Source of the DNA: Chloroflexota bacterium
Lineage (GTDB): Bacteria; Chloroflexota; Limnocylindria; QHBO01
DNA length: 5,574 bases
Assembly (NCBI GenBank): GCA_005882055.1
Contig: VBGQ01000130.1
Coordinates: 1 to 5,574 of the forward strand
Reading direction: 5' to 3'
Shown here: positions 1 to 5,574 of the stretch, in pieces
How positions within the stretch are numbered: the first letter of the stretch is position 1
Layout of the letters: the number at the start of each line of letters is the position of its first letter
Notes under the pieces: generated by a model
Told to the model about the DNA's origin: nothing
The model's database searches: none
The model's input: only the letters and a program-made list of their open reading frames with translations
Made by a program: the position numbers and the translations under genes

Positions 1-854
1 CCATACGAGAGGTAATCGAAGAGCTTCACCGGCAGGGCCAGGTCGTTGTACCGGGTGCGCGGCCGAGGAATGACGGTCGCCACCGCCATGGGCAGAAGCC
101 GATGGATGCCTGGGCCTTCCGCGCGCTCGATCGAGACCCACGGCGGAAGCTCCCCGTCGGGCTCTTCCCCTGGCCGGCAGACGATGGTCAGGTCGACGCT
201 CGTGCCGGAGGCCCTCGCGAGCCCAACCGCCTCGATGAGCGCCGGCGCGCCCTGACCGGCGCCTCGAGCTGCGCCGACGAACAGGAGGCTGCTCGCTCCA
301 ACATCGGTCGGCAGATCAACCGGCGCCGGTGCCCCGGGCGGGAGAAGGACCACGTCTGCGCGGTCACCGAAGAGGACCTGGGCCAGTCCCTGGGTAGGGG
401 CGGCGACCTTCGACGAGACCCCCGCCAGCGCCTGCACCGCGGGACGGAATGCGCGCCGACTCAGCCGACGTTTCAAGGAATCGGTGGGGTAGTCCTCAGG
501 GAAGAGCTGGTAGGCGTCGCGGAAGTAGGTGAGGACGGGGATGCCGAGCATGCGAGCCATCGCCAGGAAGGCGACATCGGTCTCTGCCGGGAGCGAGCTC
601 GCAGCCTCGACGTAGATGCCTTCGATGCCGCGGAGCCTGCCGCTGAAGGCGTAGCCCAACGCCTGGGCTCGTCGGGCCTGGCGGTAGCCGGCGATCACGT
701 CGAGCCGAACCATGGCCGCCAGCTCCTCGCGGAGATGCGTGATGCGCACGGTCGGCCCCCAGAGTCCCTCGTCGAGCGGGTACATCGAAAGGAGCAGGAG
801 GCGAGGCTTGCGCTCCAGCTGCCCGCTGGCCGTCTGGCTCGTCCCGATAGTCAG
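1..854 (-). CDS. GT4-like glycosyltransferase, C-terminus cut by window edge
   Basis: Probable glycosyltransferase of the GT-B fold, GT4-like (group 1), which would move a sugar from a nucleotide-sugar donor to an unknown acceptor. About 284 codons are open from the glnA stop region to the left edge with no stop. Counting from the CTG at 854, a hydrophobic first strand (RLLLLSMYPLDEG, residues 18-30) leads into GPTVRITHLREEL, typical of the N-terminal acceptor domain. FRDAYQLFPEDYP follows near 111-123, LLPPGAP near 170 closes the first domain, and SLLFVGAARG near 186 opens the second. LPVKLFDYLSYG at the edge matches the family's donor-site region (PxKxxEYxxxG), with Asp where Glu is usual. 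Roughly the last 90 residues should lie outside. The start is uncertain. The first ATG (785) would remove the first beta strand; CTG at 854 overlaps the glnA stop as CTGA and follows GGAGG by 4 nt; CTG at 818 is a third option. The glycosyltransferase call is fairly firm; the acceptor is unknown. Confidence 0.82.
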   Translation of the reverse strand, partial: MTIGTSQTASGQLERKPRLLLLSMYPLDEGLWGPTVRITHLREELAAMVRLDVIAGYRQARRAQALGYAFSGRLRGIEGIYVEAASSLPAETDVAFLAMARMLGIPVLTYFRDAYQLFPEDYPTDSLKRRLSRRAFRPAVQALAGVSSKVAAPTQGLAQVLFGDRADVVLLPPGAPAPVDLPTDVGASSLLFVGAARGAGQGAPALIEAVGLARASGTSVDLTIVCRPGEEPDGELPPWVSIERAEGPGIHRLLPMAVATVIPRPRTRYNDLALPVKLFDYLSY

Positions 855-2215
855 AAGGCCTCCAGGTAGCGCTCGAGCTCCCAGCCCGACACCTGCATGC
901 GGTACTCGTCCCACTCCTCGGTCTTGGCCTCGATGAAGCGCTCGAAGACGTGCTCGCCGAGCGCCTCCCGGATCACCGCGTCTGCCTTGAGCTCCTCCAG
1001 GGCGTCCCGCAGCGTGCCGGGCAGCTGACGGATGCGGCGGCTCTCGAGCTTGGCGGGGTCGAGGTGGTACAGGTTCTCCTCGACCGGGGCGGGCGGCTCC
1101 AGCTTGCGCTCGATGCCGTCGAGGCCCGCGGCCAGCATGGCGGCAAAGGCGAGGTATGGATTCGACGACGGGTCCGGGCAGCGCAGCTCGACGCGGGTGC
1201 TGTCGAGCTGGCCCTTGCTGATCTGGGGGATGCGGATCAGCGCCGAGCGGTTGATCCGCGCCCACCCGATGTAGACCGGCGCCTCGTACCCGGGGACCAA
1301 CCGCTTGTAGCTGTTCACCAGCGGCGCGAGCACGGCGATCATCCCACGGGCGTGCTCCAGGATCCCGGCGATGTAGTGCCTGGCGACGTCCGAGAGGCCG
1401 TACTCATCCTTGGGATCGGCGAACGCGTTGCGGTTCTTCTTGACGTCCCACAGGCTCTGATGGGTGTGCATCCCCGATCCGTTGATGCCGAAGATCGGCT
1501 TGGGCATGAACGTGGCGTGCAGCCCGTGCCGGCTGGCGACCGCCTTGAGCGTGGTCTTGAAGGTCACCGCATTGTCCGCAGTACGCAGCGCGTCCGCATA
1601 CTTGAAGTCGATCTCGTGCTGGCCGCTGGCCACCTCGTGGTGCGCGGTCTCGACCTCGATCCCGATCTCCTCGAGGTCGTTCATCATCTCCTTGCGGACC
1701 TCGGTGGCGAGGTCGGCGGAGAGGTCGAAGTAGCCCGCCGAGTCATGCGGGAGGGTGCCCACCTGGCCGTCGTCGCGGCGCAGCAGGAAGAACTCGAGCT
1801 CCGGACCGGTGTTGAACGTGTAGCCGAGCTTGCGGGCCCGCTCCATCTGCCGGCGGAGCACCCAGCGCGGGTCGCCCGGGAAGGGATCACCGCCGGGGGT
1901 GTAGACATCGCAGATGACGCGCGCCGCGCCGGTCTCCAGCCTGGCGTCGTCAGGACCGATGCCCAGCTCCCAGGGGATGGGCGAGAAGGTCGAGAGGTCG
2001 GGCACCAGGAACATGTCCGATTCTGCGATCCGCGCGAATCCCTCGATGCTCGAGCCGTCGAACCACTTCCCGTGCTCGACCGCCTCCTCGAGCTGGTGCA
2101 TCGGTACCTGGACCGATTTCACCGCTCCCACGATGTCGGTGAACTGGAGGGAGACGAAGCGGAGGTTGCGCTCTTCGGCCAGCTTGAGGGCGCCGGCGAG
2201 GTCCTTGACGGGCAT
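851..2215 (-). CDS. glnA: Glutamine synthetase, type I-alpha (glutamate-ammonia ligase)
   Basis: Makes glutamine from glutamate, ammonia and ATP; a cytosolic dodecamer at the entry point of nitrogen assimilation. The 454-residue protein is complete. The beta-grasp N-domain carries FDGSSIEGF (52-60). The catalytic domain shows GPELEFF (137-143), HHEVASGQHEIDF (192-204), NGSGMH with the metal-binding His250, the Glu-flap motif NSYKRLVPGYEAP (301-313, Glu311), NRS (322-324) and STRVELR (339-345). The C-terminal half closely resembles Gram-positive GSI-alpha enzymes. The large insertion of adenylylated GSI-beta enzymes appears absent, and Arg62, tied to feedback inhibition in the Bacillus enzyme, is present, so control by feedback or a regulator is more likely than adenylylation. 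It is about 10 residues longer than the 444-residue Bacillus protein, mostly from a short insert near 83-97. ATG at 2215 is chosen because AGGAG lies 5 nt upstream and the N-terminus aligns with the family; an in-frame extension to 2458 would overlap the upstream regulator gene. The glycosyltransferase frame follows with no gap. Confidence 0.98.
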   Translation of the reverse strand: MPVKDLAGALKLAEERNLRFVSLQFTDIVGAVKSVQVPMHQLEEAVEHGKWFDGSSIEGFARIAESDMFLVPDLSTFSPIPWELGIGPDDARLETGAARVICDVYTPGGDPFPGDPRWVLRRQMERARKLGYTFNTGPELEFFLLRRDDGQVGTLPHDSAGYFDLSADLATEVRKEMMNDLEEIGIEVETAHHEVASGQHEIDFKYADALRTADNAVTFKTTLKAVASRHGLHATFMPKPIFGINGSGMHTHQSLWDVKKNRNAFADPKDEYGLSDVARHYIAGILEHARGMIAVLAPLVNSYKRLVPGYEAPVYIGWARINRSALIRIPQISKGQLDSTRVELRCPDPSSNPYLAFAAMLAAGLDGIERKLEPPAPVEENLYHLDPAKLESRRIRQLPGTLRDALEELKADAVIREALGEHVFERFIEAKTEEWDEYRMQVSGWELERYLEAF

Positions 2216-2220
2216 GAAAG

Positions 2221-2226
2221 CTCCTG
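2221..2226 (-). promoter_or_regulatory. Ribosome binding site of glnA
   Basis: On the minus strand CAGGAG ends 5 nt before the ATG at 2215. It is the clearest Shine-Dalgarno sequence in the window and fixes the glnA start against the longer open frame that runs back into the regulator gene. Confidence 0.8.
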
Positions 2227-2242
2227 TTGCGCGGGTGCCTGC

Positions 2243-2248
2243 AGAGTA
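2243..2248 (-). promoter_or_regulatory. Possible -10 element of a glnA promoter
   Basis: TACTCT fits the TANNNT pattern of a sigma-70-type -10 element. It would start transcription near 2236 and give a leader of about 20 nt that holds the glnA ribosome binding site. It lies in the 85-bp gap between the regulator stop (2301) and glnA (2215). No convincing -35 hexamer is seen 16-18 nt upstream, so this is a weak call; glnA could instead be transcribed by read-through from the regulator gene. Confidence 0.3.
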
Positions 2249-2300
2249 CACAACGGATCGCATCGCCGCGGCCCAGGAGGCGCTCGGAGCAGTCGTGGGA

Positions 2301-3404
2301 TCAGCCCGAAGGCTGCGCGCGACGCAGGATCTCCAGCGCGTCCTCCGGCCGACGAGGGTCGAGGCCCATCTCGGATGACGCGCGCCGCAGGCGGTAGAGG
2401 ACCGTGTTGCGGTGGACGCCGAGCGCGCGAGCCGCGGTCGCGACGCGTCCGTTGGCACGCGCGACGGCGAGCAGGGTCGCCTCCAGGGTGGGGTCAGCCG
2501 TTGTGACCGGGGATGTCTCCGAGGCGGCCGCGAACAGAGGCGGCGACGCGTCGCGTCGTGACCGCGGGCTGACCGCGACCTGCGCGTCAGCGGGCCGGCG
2601 CAGGAGTGCGCGCAGGGTGATGGTCAATGCCTCGGCGGCGGCCTCGTCGACGCGCGCGAACGGCAGGTCAGCGAAGAGCCAGACCGATGCGCCGGGCCGG
2701 ATCCGGCGCTCCACGAGGAAGAGGCCGTCTGCCGCCTGCCGGGTCACGGCCCTCCCCGGCGATCCCGCGAGCAGCCGCCCGTGCAGCGCCGCGAACCGGG
2801 CGGCGAGCGCACGCCCCGCGGCACGAGCGTGCAGCGCGAGCAGCACGCCGTCGGCCGAGATGGCGACGCCTCGGCGAAGGCGTGCAGCCACGAGGCCCGC
2901 CGCGGCCGCGGGATCCGGCGTCACGAGGGCCGCCTCCGCCGCGGCCAGCCGCACCTCGCTCGCGATGCGGAGGACCTCTTCATCGGCATGCTCGAGGTGC
3001 CGCCCCGCCGCCTCCGCCAGCTCTCCTGCGGCACGCGAGCTCCCGAGGATCGGCAACGGATCGCCTGCGCGGTCCGGCGCCGCGGCGTGCTGCGGGAGAT
3101 CCGCGAGGAGCACCGCCGCCGGCTGCAGCCCGGCCTCCCCGAGGATGCTCACCAATCGATCGAGCGCCGTCTCCCTGCCGAGCAGCGCGGCGTCCACCAC
3201 CAGGAGCTGGCCCTCCGCCTCATCCGGGAGGTGCGGAGGCGCGGCACGCGTCCGCGCCACGCCGCGAACCGCGGCTCGCAGCCGGTCGACGGAGCCGGAG
3301 AGCAGCCGAGCTTCTGGGTCGATGGCGCGCCAGAGGTCGATCCCGCTCGTCAAGCGCGCTGTCCCGTCGATGCGTTCAGCGTGGCTCGCCGGCGCATCGG
3401 TCAA
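2301..3404 (-). CDS. PucR/CdaR-type transcriptional regulator
   Basis: DNA-binding regulator of the PucR/CdaR family, 367 residues. The clearest part is the C-terminal helix-turn-helix (about 305-363): a helix around LEATLLAVARANG, then AARALGVHRNTVLYRLRR and a closing segment with RRPEDALEIL, all diagnostic of the family. Residues 25-105 (WRAIDPEARLL to AVLLADLP) resemble a diverged PucR N-terminal domain, and 145-270 resemble the GAF-like middle domain, ending in a long helix (DEAAAEALTITLRALLRR). The effector cannot be told from sequence; known relatives respond to purines, sugar acids or amino acids. The chosen start is TTG at 3404, which shares bases with the upstream stop (TTGA), so translation is probably coupled to the trans-sulfuration gene; there is no clear Shine-Dalgarno. 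A second in-frame TTG about 17 codons downstream is an alternative. It ends 85 nt before glnA, so control of glnA, of its own operon, or of both is possible but is inference. The protein is very rich in Ala and Arg, as expected at this GC content. Confidence 0.85.
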   Translation of the reverse strand: MTDAPASHAERIDGTARLTSGIDLWRAIDPEARLLSGSVDRLRAAVRGVARTRAAPPHLPDEAEGQLLVVDAALLGRETALDRLVSILGEAGLQPAAVLLADLPQHAAAPDRAGDPLPILGSSRAAGELAEAAGRHLEHADEEVLRIASEVRLAAAEAALVTPDPAAAAGLVAARLRRGVAISADGVLLALHARAAGRALAARFAALHGRLLAGSPGRAVTRQAADGLFLVERRIRPGASVWLFADLPFARVDEAAAEALTITLRALLRRPADAQVAVSPRSRRDASPPLFAAASETSPVTTADPTLEATLLAVARANGRVATAARALGVHRNTVLYRLRRASSEMGLDPRRPEDALEILRRAQPSG

Positions 3405-4573
3405 CCGGCAGCGGCCGCCAGGTCCTCCACGAGGTCATCCGCGTCCTCCAACCCGATCGACACGCGAACCAGGCCCGGCGTCAGGCCGGCCGCCGCCAGC
3501 TCCTCCTCGCCGAGCTGACGGTGCGACGAGGAGGCGGGGTGCGAGCAGAGGGTTTCAACGCTCCCCAGGCTGGTGGCATGCCGTGCGACGCGCAGCTGGC
3601 CCAGGAATCGCTCGCCGGCATCCCGTCCTCCCTCCAGGTCGAGGGCGAGCATGCCCCCGGCCAATCCGTCGCGAAGCTCGCGAGCGACCAGCTCGTGCTG
3701 GGGATGCGACCGCAGGCCCGGATACAGGACGCGCCGAATCGTCGCGCGGCCCTCGAGCGCGCACGCGACCGTGAGGGCGTTGGTCGCGTGTCGCTCCATG
3801 CGGATCGCGAGGGTCTTCAAGCCCCGCAGCGCCAGGAACGCCTCCAGTGGCTGGGAGTTTCCGCCCGCATCAATGAGGACGTGGCGCGCGGCCGCTACCC
3901 GCTCGGCAGGACCAATCACTGCACCAGCGATCAGGTCGGAGTGGCCACCGACGTACTTGGTCAGCGAGTGCACCACAAGGTCGGCGCCCAGCGCCAGCGG
4001 GTTGCAGAGGTACGGGGAGGCGAAGGTGTTGTCGACGAAGAGCAGGGCGTCGCGGCGGTGAGCGAGGTCAGCGAGCGCCGCGAGGTCCGCCATCTCGGTG
4101 GTCGGGTTCGCGATCGTCTCTGCCCAGATCAGCCGAGTCCGGTCCGTCATGGCCTCGCCGACCGATGCTGCATCGGTCAATGGCAGGAAGCGCGCGCCGA
4201 TGCCAAAGCGCGCCAGTAGTCCGGTCAGCAGGGCATAGGTGCCGCCGTACAGCGCGGGTGCGGCCAGGACCTCGTCGCCGGGGCGCAGGGTCGAGACCAA
4301 TGCGGCGTGGATCGCCGCCATGCCTGACGCGCTTACCACGGCGGCCTCACCTCCCTCGAGCTCGGCGAGCGCCGCCTCGAGCGCTGCGAAGGTCGGGTTC
4401 GAGTAGCGGCTGTAGGAGTGGCCGGGGGTCCGGAACTCTAGCAGGTCTGCCAGCTCGCCGGCGCTGGAAACCTCGAAGGTGCTGGTCTGGTAGAGGGGAA
4501 CGTTCACCGGGGGTTGCGGCGCGTCCGGCGTGCGCCCGGCGGCGCGGATCGCACGGGTGGCGAAGCCAGGCAT
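3401..4573 (-). CDS. Trans-sulfuration family PLP-dependent enzyme (cystathionine gamma-synthase/lyase-like)
   Basis: Pyridoxal-phosphate enzyme of the Cys/Met metabolism family (fold type I), acting on homoserine- or cysteine-derived substrates in methionine or cysteine metabolism in the cytosol. The 390-residue length is normal. Motifs in order: VPLYQTSTFEV (25-35); YSRYSNPT (54-61), which supplies phosphate-binding Tyr and Arg to the partner subunit; SGMAAI (83-88); ALYGGTY (107-113) with the cofactor-stacking Tyr109; DNTFASPY (181-188) with Asp181 for the pyridine nitrogen; the Schiff-base Lys206 in SLTKYVGGHSD; SLGSVETLCSHPASSSH (335-351); and LVRVSIGLED with the substrate-carboxylate Arg370. 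Gly111 stands where methionine gamma-lyase has its characteristic Cys, which argues against that activity. Cystathionine gamma-synthase, gamma-lyase and O-acylhomoserine sulfhydrylase cannot be separated by eye, so no symbol is given. ATG at 4573 gives the family's usual N-terminus (GFATRAIRAAG). The only GGAGG is about 21 nt upstream, too far to serve. The stop overlaps the next gene. Confidence 0.95.
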   Translation of the reverse strand: MPGFATRAIRAAGRTPDAPQPPVNVPLYQTSTFEVSSAGELADLLEFRTPGHSYSRYSNPTFAALEAALAELEGGEAAVVSASGMAAIHAALVSTLRPGDEVLAAPALYGGTYALLTGLLARFGIGARFLPLTDAASVGEAMTDRTRLIWAETIANPTTEMADLAALADLAHRRDALLFVDNTFASPYLCNPLALGADLVVHSLTKYVGGHSDLIAGAVIGPAERVAAARHVLIDAGGNSQPLEAFLALRGLKTLAIRMERHATNALTVACALEGRATIRRVLYPGLRSHPQHELVARELRDGLAGGMLALDLEGGRDAGERFLGQLRVARHATSLGSVETLCSHPASSSHRQLGEEELAAAGLTPGLVRVSIGLEDADDLVEDLAAAAG

Positions 4574-4582
4574 CGTGGCGCG

Positions 4583-4588
4583 AGTCTA
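4583..4588 (-). promoter_or_regulatory. Possible -10 element with leaderless start for the trans-sulfuration gene
   Basis: TAGACT on the minus strand fits TANNNT and ends 9 nt before the ATG at 4573. Transcription starting 6-9 nt downstream would begin at or next to the ATG, giving a leaderless or nearly leaderless mRNA. This would fit the lack of a properly spaced Shine-Dalgarno sequence. No good -35 hexamer is visible, so the call rests on one short match and its spacing. Confidence 0.35.
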
Positions 4589-4646
4589 GCAGTCCCTCCT
4601 GCAGGCGAGCCCCGCGCGCCTCGGTTCCGCGTGCCCAGCCCGGGTG

Positions 4647-5574
4647 TCAGTCCGGGCGACGCTCTCCGCCCGGGGGCGGTGATAGGAACGCGTCCATGGC
4701 ACGCCGGATCTGATGGTCCGGATCGAAGGAACGGGACGCGACCGCGATCTGGCGACGTACGACGGCTGCGTCGGGTTCGTCCTCATCGGTCTGATCACCG
4801 ACGGCCAGGCTGATGCGCCGCGGCCGTCCCTCGGGGACCGGCGTCCAGTGCGCGTCCGGGGCGGGCTCGGATGGCTGTGCTTCGGGGTCCTGGGCGGCCA
4901 GCGGCTCGACGGCCGGCTCGACGGCCGGCTCGACGGCCGGCTCCTCGGTGATGGCCGCGTGGGAACCCTCATCAGGCGCAGCGGCTGCTGCCGCAGGGGC
5001 CGCTGCCGCCGCAGATGGCGACGCAATCGGCTCACCGATGGGGACCGATACGGTCGCGCCCGCCGGACCGGGTTCGGGCTCTCGATCGGGAGCCGGCACG
5101 GCCACCGGCCCCGCAAGCCTGGGTGGCCGGGGATAGCCGCTGATCTGGTTCTTCCCCAGCGACTTGGCGTTGTACATGGCCCGATCCGCCGCCCGCACCA
5201 GCTCATCGGCGCTGCCTCCGTCCTCGGGGTGGGAGACCAGACCGATGCTGACGCTGGTCGGCGCACCCTCGGACTCGAGGCGGTACCCCATCTCCTCCGC
5301 TTCGGCGCGGACCTTCTCGGCTACTACGAAGGCGCCGGCGAAATCGGTCTCGGGCAGGAGGACGAGGAACTCGTCCCCACCGTAGCGATACGCGGTATCC
5401 ACGGTGCGAATCGAGGCTCGAATGGTTCGTCCCAGCGCGCGGAGCACCTCGTCGCCGCGTTGGTGGCCCAAGGTGTCGTTTACGCCCTTGAGCCCGTCGA
5501 CGTCGACCATCAGGACGGAGAAGCCGCGCTCGCTGCGTCGCGTGCGGCGAACTTCCTGCTCGAGGGTCGGGTAC
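4647..5574 (-). CDS. GGDEF diguanylate cyclase with long C-terminal tail, N-terminus cut by window edge
   Basis: Makes cyclic di-GMP from two GTP. The frame is open to the right edge: 21 codons before the first visible Met (5510) encode YPTLEQEVRRTRRSERGFSVL, the usual start of a GGDEF domain, so that Met is internal and the true start lies outside. Visible residues: metal and guanine site DVDGLKGVND (24-33); inhibitory-site RTVD (56-59), exactly five residues before the intact GGDEF (65-69); VSIGL (108-112); and the closing AADRAMYNAKSLGKNQI (128-144). Active-site and product-inhibition residues are both present, so a working, feedback-controlled cyclase is expected. After the domain comes an atypical tail of about 160 residues: Pro-rich, then Ala runs (PSAAAAAPAAAAAAP), an EPAV repeat, and a charged end with DHQIRRAMDAFL that may be a short helix. 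GGDEF domains usually end the protein, so the tail is odd; it looks disordered. No membrane segment is visible. Any sensor domain would be upstream, outside the window. Confidence 0.94.
   Translation of the reverse strand, partial: YPTLEQEVRRTRRSERGFSVLMVDVDGLKGVNDTLGHQRGDEVLRALGRTIRASIRTVDTAYRYGGDEFLVLLPETDFAGAFVVAEKVRAEAEEMGYRLESEGAPTSVSIGLVSHPEDGGSADELVRAADRAMYNAKSLGKNQISGYPRPPRLAGPVAVPAPDREPEPGPAGATVSVPIGEPIASPSAAAAAPAAAAAAPDEGSHAAITEEPAVEPAVEPAVEPLAAQDPEAQPSEPAPDAHWTPVPEGRPRRISLAVGDQTDEDEPDAAVVRRQIAVASRSFDPDHQIRRAMDAFLSPPPGGERRPD
4902..4943 (-). repeat. 12-bp in-frame tandem repeat encoding EPAV units
   Basis: On the plus strand the unit ggctcgacggcc occurs three times perfectly in a row (4903-4938), with one matching base before and a partial fourth copy after (to 4943). 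It lies inside the cyclase tail and each unit encodes Glu-Pro-Ala-Val, giving EPAVEPAVEPAVEP. Because the unit is a multiple of three, gain or loss of copies keeps the frame. The identical DNA copies suggest recent slippage or duplication. Confidence 0.93.

Noticed and set aside
102..869. Plus-strand open frame of 255 codons at the left edge
   Set aside because: The minus strand of the same stretch encodes a coherent glycosyltransferase; the plus-strand product has no recognisable features.
2226..2254. Imperfect inverted repeat (gttgtg ... cgcaac on the minus strand) as an operator upstream of glnA
   Set aside because: Five of six matching bases over a 17-nt spacer is near chance level and nothing links it to the regulator.
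2216..2458. In-frame extension of glnA by 81 codons upstream of the ATG at 2215
   Set aside because: It would overlap the end of the regulator gene by more than 150 bp, the added residues match no glutamine synthetase, and the ATG at 2215 has a well-placed ribosome binding site.
950..2506. Plus-strand open frame of 518 codons opposite glnA
   Set aside because: It lies antisense to a gene with every glutamine synthetase motif. Its product resembles no family I know and is what GC-rich codon bias leaves open on the opposite strand.
2404..3774. Plus-strand open frame of 456 codons opposite the regulator
   Set aside because: Ser/Arg/Ala-rich, without motifs, antisense to a protein with a clear helix-turn-helix.
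2627..4219. Plus-strand open frame of 530 codons across the regulator and trans-sulfuration genes
   Set aside because: It crosses two well-supported minus-strand genes and its product is Arg/Pro/Ala-rich with no domain; a GC-rich shadow.
4638..4657. Inverted repeat gcccgg/ccgggc (6-bp stem, 8-nt loop) spanning the cyclase stop codon, as a terminator
   Set aside because: The stem is short, includes the stop codon and has no U-tract after it; such GC palindromes are common by chance at this base composition.
4586..5266. Minus-strand open frame of 226 codons in another phase within the cyclase gene
   Set aside because: It overlaps the GGDEF-tail frame and encodes an Arg/Pro/Ser-rich product; a shadow of the real gene.

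Overview
This window is GC-rich bacterial chromosomal DNA. All five recognisable genes lie on the minus strand and are read from right to left. GC-rich codon use, a TTG start, stop/start overlaps and a glnA of the I-alpha type suggest a high-GC soil or freshwater bacterium. Chloroflexota or an actinobacterium-like lineage is plausible, but the sequence alone does not settle the phylum. I see no rRNA, tRNA, CRISPR array, insertion sequence or phage gene.

In transcription order: (1) 5574-4647, the C-terminal part of a GGDEF diguanylate cyclase, cut by the right edge. It has an intact GGDEF motif and inhibitory site and an unusual tail of about 160 residues rich in Ala, Pro and Glu, which contains a 12-bp tandem repeat. 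(2) A 73-bp gap, then 4573-3401, a complete PLP-dependent trans-sulfuration enzyme of the cystathionine gamma-synthase/gamma-lyase/O-acylhomoserine sulfhydrylase family. (3) 3404-2301, a PucR/CdaR-type transcriptional regulator whose TTG start overlaps the previous stop codon. (4) An 85-bp gap with a good ribosome binding site, then 2215-851, a complete type I-alpha glutamine synthetase (glnA). (5) A GT4-like glycosyltransferase, cut by the left edge, whose frame opens at or across the glnA stop codon.

Genes 2 and 3 form one translationally coupled unit. Genes 4 and 5 form a second tight unit that may be read from its own promoter or by read-through. A sulfur amino acid enzyme, a PucR-type regulator and glutamine synthetase in a row suggest amino acid and nitrogen metabolism, and the regulator may act on glnA; this is inference. 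The cyclase and the glycosyltransferase look like independent neighbours.

No gap exceeds 300 bases. The long plus-strand open frames are antisense shadows of the genes above. The window looks like ordinary core-genome content, and I found no convincing new system. The points most worth a second look are the start of the glycosyltransferase, the cyclase tail, the regulator-glnA pairing and a possible leaderless promoter.
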